A stretch of DNA of 64,000 nucleotides from Litsea cubeba (taxonomy: Eukaryota > Streptophyta > Magnoliopsida > Laurales > Lauraceae): contig CM022950.1 in the NCBI GenBank assembly GCA_012931725.1, forward strand, positions 58,176,754-58,240,753. Reading direction: 5' to 3'. Of this stretch, positions 1 through 12,940 are shown in pieces (the first letter of the stretch is position 1; each line of letters opens with the position of its first letter). The position numbers and the translations under genes were made by a program. Under the pieces are notes generated by a model, which was not told the DNA's origin, searched no databases, and saw only the letters and a list, made by a program, of their open reading frames with translations.

Positions 1-541
1 TTCTCACAGAATTCTTGGGCATTTGAAATTTCAAGCATTTCAAATTCCAAAAAAATCCAGCATTTGAAAAGTCACTTTAACTAGTAGGATTTGAAAATCT
101 CACTTGGCACATAAATTGAGAGAGAGAGACGATGGCATTTCGGGAGTTCAGATAAAAATTTAGGCCATGAATGAAATAATGAATTTAGAATTTCAAAATT
201 TACTAGCATTTCAAATACCGATTTTTAAAATTTTCATATAATCTCTAAAAATAAATTTTATAAATTCTAATAAAGAAATGAGAATAAAAAATTCGGTGTA
301 ATAGTTGCAATAGAGGACTATTTTCAAATGGTGACGGGACATAAAGTCCAGGCACCGCGTGTAAGTGAAACAAGGTACAAAGGTGTAAAACGATTTTGTC
401 TCGTCTTTCCACTGAAAAACCATTAGCGCGATCCTGTTTGTTGTACAATCCGTACCTTCTGCAGAAAGTACACAATAATGTGAACGCTGAAAAGAGTTTT
501 TGAGTCTGAATCGAAACAGGGGAATGCTGTTTCCCCTATAC

Positions 542-1043
542 GAAATCGCCACGTGTAAACGGTCACATGCCAATCATGGACCTCACTGCTGCTTCTTTGA
601 AATGAAAATAAAAAAAACAGGGACCCTTTTATAAAAACCAAAAACTGGGGTGAACAAGAAAGTGAGAAACTCCGATCGTCCTCTCCAACATCAACTAGAG
701 ATCTCCAACATCAACCAGAGATGTTTCAGCTCACGCCTCTTCTCCTTTACTTAGATGGATGGGGTTGGATCATCAGGGTCGCCCAGGGTCCACACTCAAA
801 TGTACGGACCTGATCATCGATCAGGTGGGGCCATGGGGTCCCACAATCCAGTCAATTGAAATCTTGTATTATGATGGGCCAGATGAGACCCACTCCATTT
901 GTTGGAGAAGACGATCGGAGTTAGGGTTTTTGGTTCAACCCATATTTCGTATTTTATTATTAAAAAGACCCCTGCTTTTTTTGTTTTAATTTCAAAGAAG
1001 CAGCTGAGAGCCTGAGAGGTCAGGGACTACACGTGGTGCTTTC
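542..1043. repeat. Long imperfect inverted repeat (MITE-like)
   Basis: The left arm (about 542-630) and right arm (about 963-1043) are reverse complements over two blocks. The inner block pairs 588-625 with 963-1004 (GCTGCTTCTTTGAAAT followed by an A-rich run and CAGGGACC). The outer block pairs 542-557 with 1028-1043 and centres on CCACGTGTA. No transposase is present between the arms. It looks like a foldback or MITE-type element; clear target-site duplications were not found. Confidence 0.5.
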
Positions 1044-1966
1044 GGATTGGCTTGTCCGAGCAGCATTACCTTGAAACAGGGGATCCGGACTCAAAGGGCT
1101 TAGACCGATTGTTCACCACTACCAAAAAGTTGGCACCCATTTCCACTCTGATAAGACTTTAGCAGGAAGGAGGAAGCTGCCAGGAAGCTTCCTATAGTGA
1201 TTGATAAATGGAACGGAAGGATATAAATATTATATAGAGTATAAAAATGGGATCAAGTTGGCATCGGTGATGCTGCCAGCTTACTGCTTTTCGAAAGTGT
1301 GTGGTTACTGGGGGTCATCAGGTCATGTATTATATCTTGTCACTATCTTTCTTATTATAACATTAAACAAAACTCAATCGCTTTCTATTGAAGCCAAGTC
1401 TCTACCATTCCCAAAATGGCGGTCCTTTTGGATTGTCCCAATTCGGGACGGACTTGTTTAATAGCGTCATCTTAGCTCACAGTTTGCGCATGATAATAAT
1501 AGTTTACATGTTAGAAACAAATCTCGTACTACATCGAATAGCGTAAACTATTCCTCTTTTGGTACTATTATAATCAATTAGAAACGAATCTCAAACTCCG
1601 TTGAAGGATAGATGCTATTATTATATATGAGATTGACTTCATTTTGACTTGGACTGTGTGAATTTTGTTTTTACCCCTTTACTTCAATCGATTGATTTAT
1701 ACCCTCTCCGTCTTTAAACCTCTTTACTGCAGAAACTCCTCCCTTATTTATGAGTCTTTAATACTGAAACTGCTCATTTCTCTCCACTCTTTTCTTCTTT
1801 TCGGTATGTTTTCAACATTTTAATGCATCATTTCATCTTCTCTGTGTGTCCGTTCTCTTGCCTTTCCTCTCTCTATTTCCAAAGCCTTTTTTTTTATAAT
1901 ATTTTTTACTATCTAATATTGTGAACTTTTGGTGCTAAAGCCCATAATTCATGGTTGATTGATTGA
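1044..1966. other. Intergenic, no gene seen
   Basis: AT-rich DNA without a convincing reading frame. A degenerate direct repeat of roughly 70 bp is visible around 1,490-1,620, where two copies start with TTAGAAAC followed by AATCTC. I see no promoter or RNA gene. Confidence 0.5.
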
Positions 1967-3095
1967 GGGCCAATTGGATATTTACAAAATAATCACATTT
2001 TTTTAAATTGAGCTGTTTGACTAGTGTTACATATTATAATAATTATTTGATAAAGTGTAGTAAAGTAAATTCAATACAAGGAAACTACTTTACTACTATT
2101 TCTCTCTATCCCCCTACTTTACTTCGCCGCATAATGTCACTTTACCTCACCTTTTATTAGAATGTGAAATTTACCTTTACTTTACCAAACTTGTAAATAT
2201 AGATGCCTTGACCCACTGTACTTTACACCTCTGCCGCTTTACTTTACCACAGAATTTACCTCACCTTTAGTTGACCCCACCTTTACTATGACGTGGTCTA
2301 CCATTCCTTTACCGTGCTTGTTTGGTTAGAGGCATTTTGACAAGGAATTAGGCTTGTTGAGGATTTATGACATGATGTGACATCTTGTCCCCCGGGATTC
2401 CAAATGCTCTGTTTCTTTGATGCAAGAATTCAGAATTCCATACCACTTGAAAAAGGCACTTTTAGCCTTAAGAATTTCCAAAATTCCAAATGTTAGAGTA
2501 GGGTTGAGCATTTGGAATTCTACTTTGGGGGCAGCATTTGGAATTCTCATGATTTCCCTAGACAAGAATTCTCACAATTCTTCTAACCAAACGGGCCCAA
2601 TTTATATGAAAAAGTAGTGTAGTAAAGTAAAGTCTAGCCGTCAAAATTTTTTTTTTTTTTACCATAAGCTACATTTTCTTTACCACTTAAAACCATGATA
2701 AAGCGTGATAATGTGAAGTGAAACAACAAGCAACGATTTTACCATTCTTTCCCACTTTACTTCACCACATGCTTTATCTCACCTTACTTTACCTTGCCTT
2801 TATCGTGATGTGATATCGACATTTTTCTACCTTTACTTTACCCCATATGTAATTAAATACATCACATTATATTTGTAGAAGTAGAGACTTTTACTTTACC
2901 ATTTTGAAGGTTTTTTATATTGTAGAAAATTTTTACAAGAGGGAGTTGTTGGAAAAAAATATTGAGCGATTTGAAAGAAAATGATCTTCATATTTTTCTT
3001 GAGTTGCCAAACATGCAAGTTTTTTTGTTCTAAAAAATGAAAGATTATATTCTCTAAAATATTATATTCTTCTTTTTTCGCATCCAAACAGGCCC
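1967..3095. mobile_element. Putative non-autonomous TIR element rich in TTTAC motifs
   Basis: The left end GGGCCAATTGGAT (1967) and right end ATCCAAACAGGCCC (ending 3095) form an approximate terminal inverted repeat. Between them about twenty copies of TTTAC occur, mostly between 2,085 and 2,905, in contexts such as CTTTACTTTACC. There is no coding sequence. A smaller TIR element (2320-2592) sits inside. The boundaries are inferred and no target duplication was confirmed. Confidence 0.4.
2320..2592. mobile_element. MITE nested in the TTTAC-rich element
   Basis: The 11-bp inverted ends GTTTGGTTAGA (2320-2330) and TCTAACCAAAC (2582-2592) enclose about 270 bp without coding capacity. The interior has repeated GGAATTC and AGAATTC words. 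The string CAGAATTCTTGGGCATTTGAAATTTC at the very start of the window resembles this interior, suggesting another copy there. Confidence 0.45.
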
Positions 3096-3644
3096 TGAAG
3101 TATTACAAAATATGCACGTACAAGATGATTGTAGTTTGAGGCTCTAAAATCAAGTTTAGGGGGATCTAAGTAGAGTGATATTTTGGCCAACACCTAATTC
3201 ACTATAAACCCATTATCTTCCATGTAACTCTATGATTGGATGGATACAGGTTGGTCCCATGCAAAACGAACACACCTTGAAAAGCGAACTCGGTATTATT
3301 TAGCGTTTATTGTACATATCAGCTGCATTCTAAGGAAAGTTATGACTTATGACCCCGCACATGAACAACTAGGCTACTAATAGGACCATTTTTCATTGCT
3401 TCTAGTGTTAATCATTGCGAAAACTACTGTTGTTTCCTCACTGTCTTTGGTTCTAGGTTTATGTTTCGGCAAATTCTTGTCATTGACTGATCTTTTATTC
3501 ACCTCAATTTTCACGCTGGGATTCCAGCTATGATCAATCATTACCATTCCCACACACCAACAACCCATCGATTAGACGTAGTCTTAATTTGACGCCTGTG
3601 AGACCATTTTAAAAATCAGGGAAATTTCAGATGCATACACCTCT
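3096..3644. other. Intergenic, no gene seen
   Basis: Unremarkable AT-rich sequence with only short chance open frames on either strand. Confidence 0.5.
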
Positions 3645-3935
3645 CACTGTATTACAATGAGGGCAACATAGTGGGGCATCCGAACCGTCCATACGCACAA
3701 GACCCCTTGAAACTACATCGGGACTGTCGAGTTTTCACCGATCTGAATGGATGGATTGGACCATGGTATCAATGGTAAAAAAATTTCTTTGGTATAAAGT
3801 CGTTAAACTTGTGGGCCGGATGAAGGGGTTAGAGGCATTTGTTCCCATCCAAGATGTCTCTTTCCATCCCCCGGATCCCGTGATCACTGGGCCCCAAGTA
3901 GGCCCCATCAAGCTGCCTCTCACCATAATACAGTG
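3645..3935. mobile_element. 291-bp TIR element, intact copy
   Basis: It starts CACTGTATTA and ends TAATACAGTG, a perfect 10-bp terminal inverted repeat. Weaker symmetry continues inward: TGAGGGCAAC near the left end mirrors GCTGCCTCTCA near the right. The CACT-type ends recall CACTA elements, but no three-base target duplication is evident. A diverged copy lies at 35,611-35,829 plus 41,751-41,880, split by an LTR insertion. There is no coding capacity. Confidence 0.6.
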
Positions 3936-4763
3936 CGAGGAGTATGCACATGAACATTACCCTTTAAATTATTGGATTATCCGCATAAAAAAATTGCTAG
4001 AAAAGCCAATAAACTTTGGAACTTTAAAACCAAGGGCTCGGATTATCTAATCTTAATCATATGAGGTCGACGCTACTTATTCACCATCCCTTTCTCTTGT
4101 GATTACTAAGCACCTAGATAGCCCCATAACGAGGTGAGTTCAGGCGAGATGCAAATTGAATTCTTATGTTTCTTTTGGTTAAATTTGGACTTAAAACTAT
4201 AGTTGGTACTTGATAGTTCCATACTATGTTTGGTACGTTTTGCACCTATAGCCATGTTCCCGCCATGTATATTGGGTGTGGCTTATTACTTCATGAATAT
4301 TTGTGGGCGATATCAGTACTAGATTAGCTGTCGCTTAGTCATCATTGTCCAAACTTTATCCCATTTCCCTAGATTGGACTTGTGAGTTCTGCTTTTCCAT
4401 TGATCTTTAATAGTGCTTTCATTTTTTTTTTTAATTTTATATGTTTTTAATTTAATACTGATCTTTAATGGCGGACTCTCTAGCGAAACACGGGGTAGAT
4501 AGGGTTATTCCCTTGATTGCTTACACCATGAAATTGTCTATCTTTGTTCTTTGGGTATAAGTCTCTCATACCTATTTTTGGTGGTGTGTTGTATTTTTGT
4601 TTGCCTTCTTTTTAATATAATATCTCAGTTACCGTTCAAAATATATATATATATATACTTATTTATAAAATATGCTTGCCAACCCATTATTGGCTTTATT
4701 GAACTGTTGAAATTGGGGTTACCTAGATCATTGGGCTGCAATTTCTTCTTTGCCATTGGGTAC
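3936..4763. other. Intergenic, no gene seen
   Basis: AT-rich sequence with a short TA microsatellite near 4,641. Nothing else recognised. Confidence 0.5.
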
Positions 4764-5490
4764 TGACAGGTAAGAATTAAACAAAATTGTTGTTCCCTCA
4801 TAGAGGGAGGCCCTTGTATTTATATCAATAATCGCAAATTATAGTTACATGAATATCCTTAGAAAAGGGTTTAAAGAGAATAAAATACAAATGTAATGTG
4901 AGAATGCCCAATTTCTATGTAAATCTGAAGTAACTCGGATTTAAGATATCACTCCCTGGGTGTACCAGAATTGGTACTCTATTCACATTCCCCCTCAAGT
5001 TGATGTGGATCATCAAGAAGTATCAATTTGGATACTAAGAAATTATGATGATTGCAAGACATGACTTTAGTAAACATATCAACAATTTATAGCTCGGATG
5101 AGACTCGTGGAATTATAATTGTTTTAGCTTCAAAGTGTTCATGAATGAATTGATGATCAACTTCCATATGGTTAGTCCGTTCGTGAAATTCCTGGTTCGC
5201 CATGAGTATTATAGAACTTTTATTGTCTCCTTAGATAGGAGTAGTTGTTGAGATAGGAACATTAAATTCTTTAAGCAACTGTCGAATCCAAATGATTTCA
5301 GAACATGAGGACATGGACCAATATTTCAATGTCTATAGAAGATTTGGAGATGCTATCATGTTTCTTACATTACGAAGAATCATTGAGTTTCCGAAAAAAG
5401 ACACATCAACCAGTCCTTGAGTGACGAATGTGAGGACATCTTGCCCAATCAATGTCAGCATAAGCAATCAACTATCACAACCCGAAGCCT
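4764..5490 (-). mobile_element. Ty1/copia 3' end: LTR plus decayed pol, minus strand
   Basis: Read on the minus strand, a decayed pol end (5490 down to about 5003) is followed by a polypurine tract, AACTTGAGGGGGAA. An LTR of about 224 bp follows, starting TGTGAAT (4987) and ending CA (4764). A polypurine tract of this form just before the 3' LTR is typical of plant copia elements. Only the 3' portion remains; no second LTR was found. Confidence 0.7.
5003..5490 (-). pseudogene. Copia RNase H domain remnant
   Basis: Minus-strand translation in shifting frames shows decayed forms of the end of a Ty1/copia polyprotein: first AYADIDWA (family form SDADWAG), then TNHMEVDHQFIHEHF (family form SKHIEVDCHFI), then IVDMFTK (family form ADIFTK). 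These come in the order expected for the copia RNase H C-terminus and run directly into the polypurine tract and LTR. Several stops and frame changes interrupt it, so it cannot be functional. Confidence 0.7.
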
Positions 5491-8389
5491 GTATTTCTAA
5501 AGAAATCCGTTTTTGTGAGCTGTGAGTTAAATTTTTCTACGTTTATGGGATTAGCTCGGATAAAACTTTGCAACAGAATCTTTTTCAACATTAATATCCC
5601 ATATCAGACATCATAGCAGAGCACAAGTATAAAAATCTAAATGCATTAATAATTTTAAGTGTCAAATTCAAAATATGAACTTAAACCAACTAATAATATC
5701 CTCGGCCAATTCAAAGGCCCTATTACAAGTGTCATAATTAAATTGAACTAATCAAAATGTAAAAGTCTCTTTAGAGTGAGTTCGATGTCTTTAAATACAT
5801 TTTGAGTTTTAGTTTAATCTTCTAGAAGACAAGTGTGCAATAGGATGCAGGTGGGTGTCTAGAATGAAATATGACCCAATCACAATAAGATGTAAAGGAG
5901 ACTAAAGGACTAGTTTTCTCTATCAATGAAATCAACCCTTTTGGCTTACTTTTGTGAAGTTCTTGGAGACCTGACAACTCTCTTGACTTCTTGTCATGTT
6001 AGTAGTTAATTGATTTTGTTTCTCTGCCGTCTTATTTACTTTGGTAGATCTTGGTGAGATAAACAGAGATGCCCTACCCTCAACTGTATTAGAGGCCGCC
6101 CTTTCAATTTTCAAGGGCCTGAATCAATGAGCAGCACCATAAAGAGCCAAGAAATGTGCAACCATTATGATCGAATGATAGTTTACACTACAAATAATCA
6201 TATAGTTCAATTAGTCTAGCGAGTGGCTTTTTTTCCCTAGATTTTCCCCTTATTATTATTATTTTTAATTTAAGGACAGGACTAACTTGAAATAATAAAA
6301 AGAAGAAAACAGTTGTAAACTCTTCGATCACGGGTTCATAGAAAACCTCGAAATGGCATGGTATATTTATAATATAAATCTTACTAGCATTATTGTTGAA
6401 ATCCTAAGATCTAGGATATGAATCTTTCAATTAATATCAATGCCTATGAAGGATACATATCCATATAGAGTCACATTTACGCGCAAATCTTAAGACCAGG
6501 TGTGAAACCTACAATTAGATACTTGTACCGAGCCCCATGATTTAGGTGCTTCTGATGAGCAGGAATAAGAATAGTTTAATTATTATTTTTTGACATTTTT
6601 TACTTTCTTTTTTTTTCTCTTTATTTCCCCCTTTTTTGTTTCCATTTTAAGAAGTTACCTGGTGATTAAGAAACCTCTTCCTCTTATGATAAGAATTTGT
6701 GGGTGGGTTTTTTTCAAGAGAAATAAATATACACAACGCGACTATAACATTCAACAGTAGGAATGTTTTTCACCCTACTTTTTTTTCCTTCATGTATCTA
6801 GAACAATTCTTAGTAGTGTACAGAATAATGCTCTGTTTATTGGGAAAAAAAAAACATTTGGCTTCTACCGTGATAATCTACAATGACGAGATAACAAAGT
6901 GGATACGAACATAGATATCAGGCTGGGGGAAACTACTATGTGCTTTTGGCAAGCTATGACATAGATTTGGATATGATCTTCCGTTACATAACTAGTCATT
7001 TCATATTTTATATTCAGTTTTTTATATGAACTATTAATTTTCTTCTTTAGAGAATTTCTATATTAATGAAATTATCATTGTTTTACATTTCTTTATTTTT
7101 CTTTTCCTTTTTTTTATGTTGGAAGTCAGAAAACTAATAGAATAGAACTATGAGAAATGATGGACTGCAGGATATGCTAAACTTGTGTCCTACAAGTATC
7201 TTATCTGTTCTACAGGGTTCCAAAAGATATATAGTATTCAAGGATCAACGATCATAATTAATTTGACCTAAGAGGAATAATATCATTTTATAAGTTCCTA
7301 GTAATTTACGATTCTGAGGTCTTTCCTATTCATCTGATGGTAAACTTTCCACACATTCTTCTTCTTGTCTCCAACGTAAGAGTCTCACTAGGGGGATTTG
7401 CCAAGGAGTATTTAAAAAAGGTGACATCAACTTAACGAGCGAAAATGAACACTAAATTTACTTACTTGAATGTTGAGAGAATAAATTAACATGTAAGGAC
7501 CTGTAGACATTCCATGGTCCTCAAACAACTTTATATGATACTAAAACCCATAAACTAGTCACCCACTTTTTCTATAAATCAGAAATAAATTAATCTTGTC
7601 AAGATTGCACAATATTGGGCTTTTTGGGTAGGTAATTAATTAACCGTTCTCATACATCTAATTTTATCTCCATTCACAGATCATTTGGCACTCTTATATG
7701 CATTTCTCTAGAAACGTGATTTGGACTCTGAACTCTAAAGGATTCCTTACATGACATAAGTAGAAGTAAAACTACTACACACCTCACTAGACATGTGACT
7801 GGTTATTCACTTAAAGGTTTTGATAAATGTGTTCTACTTTCAAATTTATAGGACTTTCCCCATTAAATTCGGACACGCAAAGGCCTTCTAAGCTGGTTGT
7901 TTGGGGTCTTGGGCCTGCTTCTTGGAAAACTTGCATCTTGGGTCAAATTCCTAGGTTTTGGACTACAATCATCCATGCTATAATAATCTCCTTGGTGTAA
8001 CAATCCTATTTTTTAGGGATGCCCTTTTTATGGATAGTCATAGTATAACAAATGAAGTACAAGAGGTGGGTACTTAATCTTGGTCAAATGTAGCCCTGTC
8101 CATTCCTTTTCTGTTAGATATAGTTGAAATCATCAAATTTCATGAGCCCCATATGTGCATGGCCCAAAGGTGACACAACTGAGGGTTGGGGGGATTGACC
8201 AACAATTTAGAGGAAATCACTCAAATCATTATTTTCACTACATTCATTTTCCCTACATATAGAGGAATACATGAATATATAGACTTTTTTTTTAAGAGAA
8301 TATATATATCACATATCTAGTAAAGTTCTCCTCCTAAATTTTAGCAATTGACACTATCTTACATGAAGACTCATTCAATCTCTAGTCTC
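5491..8389. other. Intergenic, no gene seen
   Basis: About 2.9 kb of AT-rich DNA. Open frames are short and unlike any family I know. The interval before the LINE remnant contains only short homopolymer and TA-rich tracts. Confidence 0.45.
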
Positions 8390-10720
8390 ACAGTAATTCC
8401 AGCTCTTTGTAAATGCCCATTGAAGTCTCAATCCATATATTCTTTCTTTGTTTGACTTATTTTAAAGGCTTTAGATTCTAAAGCCTCCTACCATCTCTTG
8501 AGTTTTGCATTGACATTCTCTCTTGATTATCCACCAACACGATATCATCTGCAAACAACATTCACCAAGGTACCTCCTCTTGAATATGAGCTATTAACTC
8601 ATCTATAATCATTGCAAAGAGATGAAGGCTTAGGGTTGACCCCTGATGCAAACCTATGGTCACTAGGAAGTGGGAACTCACCTGTCTCTCCATAGGTAGT
8701 TCTGAAACTCGTTACTGCTCCTTCATACTTGTCTTTAATATTTTCAATATAACCTCTCGGACATTCCTTTTATTTAAAACTCCGCCAAAATAAATCTCTA
8801 GGTACCCTGTCATAAGCTTTTTCCAGATCAATGAAGACCACATGTAGATTTTCCTCTTCGCTCGATATTTTTCCATTAATTACCTAAGTGAGAAGATAGG
8901 TTCCATAGCTAACCTCCTTAACATAAAACCAAATTGATTTTCAGATATCTTGGTCTTTTGTGTAAGTCTTTGCTCCATTACTCTCCCATAACTTCATAGT
9001 ACGACTCATAAGTTTAATCCCACGGTAGTTGGTACAGTTTTGTATATTTCCCTTGTTCTTAAATATAGGTGCTACAATAATTCTCCATTCATCCGACATC
9101 TTCTTTGTCATTAATATCTTATTGAAGAGTTTAGTTAACCAAATCCCCCTAACTTCTCCTAAGTATTTTCCTAGCATCTATCGGAATGCCATCTGGACCT
9201 ATATCATTTTATGTCTTCATTTGTTTCAATGCTTTCCTCACTTCCAACACCCTAATTCTACGGGAGAAATTATGTTTGCCGATAAAGTTCCCTCTATTGT
9301 TCTTATGTTACCTACATAGTCTTCATTTAAAAGTTTGCGAAAATATTCCCTCCACCTTTATTTTGATGTTGTTGTCCTTCAGTAGAACCTGTTGGTCATT
9401 ACTTTTAATACATTTGACATGGTCTAAGTCCCTACTTTTCATTTCCTTTCTTTTTTGCAAGCTTAAAAATATACTTCGCTCCTTCTCTTGTTCCCAAACT
9501 ATTATATAGGTTCTCATATGCTTTGAACTTTGCATCACTTACAACTTTCTTACCTTCTTTCTTTGCCTTATTATACATCTTATAGTTTTCCATATTCATA
9601 GTCACCTGCCAAACTTTGTAACGTCTTTTCTATCAAACAACTTTCTGAACCTCTACACTCCACCACTAGTTTTCTTCTTTAGTGTATTTTCCCTTTTGAT
9701 TTTCCAAGTACCTCTTAAAAAACCTTCCTAATATAATTAGTCATTTGATTCCACATCGATGTAGTTTCTCCTCAAAACCCCATTCTCCCTCCTTAATCAC
9801 TTTATCCTTAAATATTGTTTCTCTTTCTCCTTTCAAATCCCTTCACCTTGTTTTAGGGAATATTTTATTTACTATCCCTCTCTTTCTACTTCTAATGCAA
9901 ATATCTAAAGCTAATAGCCTATGTTGTGTGGTCGAACTCTCTCTTGGAATAATATTATAGTCTTTACAAGTCATTCGGTCATGTTTTCTACCTAGAAAAA
10001 AATCTATATGGCTCTTGCTTGTTCCACTTTTATAGGTAATTAAATGCTCATTTTTCTTTTTTCGACATGTGTTTGCTATTACAAGGTCAAATGCTAATAC
10101 AAAATCCAAGACTGTGTCTCCTATCTCATTCTTTTCTCCAAATCCTTGTCCTCCATGCACTCTCTCATACCCTCCATTATCCTTTCTTACATGCCCATTT
10201 AAGTCCTCTCCTAGAAAATCTTTTCGTTAGTTGGAATTTCTCATAAAAAATCATCAATCTCCTCCCAAAATTGTCTCTTGAAACTTTCATCTAATCCTGC
10301 TTGTGGAGCATATGCACTAATGCTATGAATTATGTCTTCCTCTCTAGCACTAGTTTAATTGTTATAATTCTGTCACCCAACCTTTTATCTCTACAATTTT
10401 CTCTTTCAAATCCTTATCTACAACTGTGGCCACTACATTTCTTGTATTGTTCTTTCCCGCATAAAAAAGTTTATAACCAAAAGCGAATTCTTTAGCTTCA
10501 TCTCCTTTCCACTTTGTTTCCTGTAGCTCTTCTTCTTTTCATTACCTCGACCAACTCCATGCTCGTGTGTCAAGGTTCCTATATAACAAGTCGAGACTTT
10601 AGCAGCACTCGTCCAAAATGGTGCGGTAGCCCTTGCCCACTTTCCACTATGACCGGGCGGCACTGCAGTGCATTGCTTAAAACGTTGAACGCCCTAGTAT
10701 GATCTCGAAATGTTCTAATC
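8390..10720 (-). mobile_element. Decayed RTE-clade LINE, minus strand
   Basis: Reading down the minus strand from about 10,700 the parts of an RTE-type non-LTR retrotransposon appear in order. First is an endonuclease start (IGTLT near 10,590, then ETKWKGDEAKEF near 10,510). Next is the endonuclease end (FGEKNEIGDTVLDF and SHIDFFLGRK, 9,990-10,150), then the start of reverse transcriptase (NCTNYRGIKLMS near 9,030). Last come the RT catalytic region (HQGSTLS, then MLFADDIVLVD near 8,540) and SQTKKEYMD near 8,440. Stops and frameshifts are frequent. It has no intact ORF and is an old copy. Confidence 0.8.
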
Positions 10721-12940
10721 TCATAATTCATGTTTGGGCTGTGATAAAATTTTACGTTGGCTTTCAACCTACTTAACACAATCCTCTTCCTTAACCCGAG
10801 CTTGGGACCACTAGTTAAAAATGGTGGAGTTATATTTAGCAATTATAAAAGATTAAATTTATCTTTGCATTTAAGATAATGCCAAAGTTATAATGTATGT
10901 GAGTACGCCATTGGTTAGGCATCTCAAATGAGAAAGGGGGGATAACGTGGGTGGATTGGGGGTTCCTACAGAGGACGAAAGCAGTCTGTGTGCCCCCATA
11001 CTTACAAACAGAACCCAATATCACTTGGATTAGATGGACAACTAGAGCTTAGGCTTTGTTATTTCGAAACAACTCAATAGAAACCAAGAGATTTGGAGTT
11101 GTTGTGTTGGGTTAATGGAGTCTCATATGCAATCTTAGTCACGAGCTCATCTAAACAAATACAATGAAGTTTGGCTAACTACTTGAATATTAGGATATGC
11201 ATGGTACATGAGAGAGTATCAAATAAAGGTGATCCTCTAGAGATTATGGCACACTGAGGACCACATGAAATTAAGCATCTCCATGGGAGGTTGGGAGTGT
11301 GTGGGCTGGAGTGGATGTCAGATTCATTTAATATAATATTCCATTACATGGTATACAGTTTGGATGATGATGATATATAGACAGCTTGGTTGAGATAGAT
11401 GGGCTGGGCCCATGGGCTGGTCAAGCCATGTAGACCTTGGGATGTCCTGCATCACATTCAAACATCTGTGATTTATGGTCCTATTTGGTTTTTAAAACAT
11501 TGTTTTTTACTACTCAAGGGTGGCAGGAGGTGAAGGGGACCACCTAGAGGGTGATGTTTAACCTCGTCCAATAGGTGAGGCACTAAAATGTTACTTCTAG
11601 AACTGATTCATATGCATGGAATGGCCATCTCATAACCGTAGGATTATTGGATGGGTAGTATGAGTTCACCTAGCCTCTCCACATTGTCCACATATACCAT
11701 AATTTTCCCAACTGGTGGGCTGAGCACCCAGTTAATTGGTTGAATTGACTAGGAGAATTGCCGTGTAGACCAGGCAATTTGGTATGCTAATTTTTACATA
11801 TTTTTATTATGATATGCATTTATAATACTAAAATTAGAAAATATTAAGTGTATATGTATACTTGAATTTGTGGAGTTACATGTGCAGTGTGAGTGGCATA
11901 ATGCCATACTCAGGTCCAAGGAGAAGAAAAAGAAATATTCCTAAGAATATGAGAAATCCATTAATGGAATGATCGATTGATTTGGTTTTTTTTCAGTATC
12001 CTCTTTGAATCCTTTCTTTGGTTCTACATGGTCAAAGTAATTACCTTCAGTAGCATTTTTTGACATTAAGTCTTTCACAAGATTATGAATATCTGGAGTG
12101 ATGGTGATATAGAAACGAACCACTTGATTTCTTTTTTCTTTTTCATTTTTTATTTCGTAATTTTTAGTGAAGGATTAATCAAATCTGACTCATTCCCTTC
12201 CTCCCAAAATGGTTCTGTTGTATCTTCTCCAATTCTGTAAGAACTATCAAAACATTAAGTTACAAAAAAGTTAAAAATAACGCACTTGTGAAACTTGTAG
12301 TAATTTCCATCTTCTTGCAGTTATCTTTTTTCCATACTTCTCTTTTCCTTATGGATTTTTTTTCTAAAAATAATAACAATAATTTGGTTCTACCAGTGTT
12401 TAGTATGGATGACCGTGATGGTTGTTGTAGGAGGATGACATGGCTGTAATTGGCTGAAATGATTTTTGTAAAATTAAAAAAGGTTTTTTCTATGCCCATC
12501 TGTGCGCCTTCAAACAGGCATTTTTCCCCAAAGAGTGGAGTTGAGGAAGATCCAATTCACCCATTGGCAGACCTTTGGCCTTTTTATTTGGAACACTTGA
12601 TAAATGAAACAACCGCAGTACTTACTATGGAATCTACTAGTCTTGATGACATTCATAGACTTTACATGTTAGGATGCGCTCCTGTGTTTAGGTGTGAAAT
12701 GAGTTGACTTAATGAAAAGGATAACTTAAACTAAATTTAAGGGTGATATTTTGTCATACACATTAAATATCTATTTATCAGTTAAATCTCAGGGTTGTAT
12801 TTTTCTGTTAAAATTCAAACATCAACTCCCACCATTCAAAACACATTTGATGCATGAAGTAGGTGATATACAATTGCCTTGTAGAATGTGGCTCTCATTT
12901 ATCTATCTTACTCAGTGTTATTTCTTTTGTTATCTGCTAG
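10721..12940. other. Upstream flank of the Ca2+-ATPase, no exon recognised
   Basis: AT-rich sequence just upstream of the first visible Ca2+-ATPase exon. I searched it for the expected first exon (Arg/Trp-rich calmodulin-binding segment with an RRWR-like core) and found none. A plus-strand open frame at 12,450-12,707 (85 codons) matches no family I know and lacks the basic motif. If exon 1 exists it lies further upstream or is lost; part of this stretch would then be intron. Confidence 0.5.

Noticed and set aside
12450..12707. 85-codon plus frame just upstream of the Ca2+-ATPase, considered as exon 1
   Set aside because: It lacks the basic Trp-containing calmodulin-binding segment, and no donor in a suitable phase links it to 12,941.
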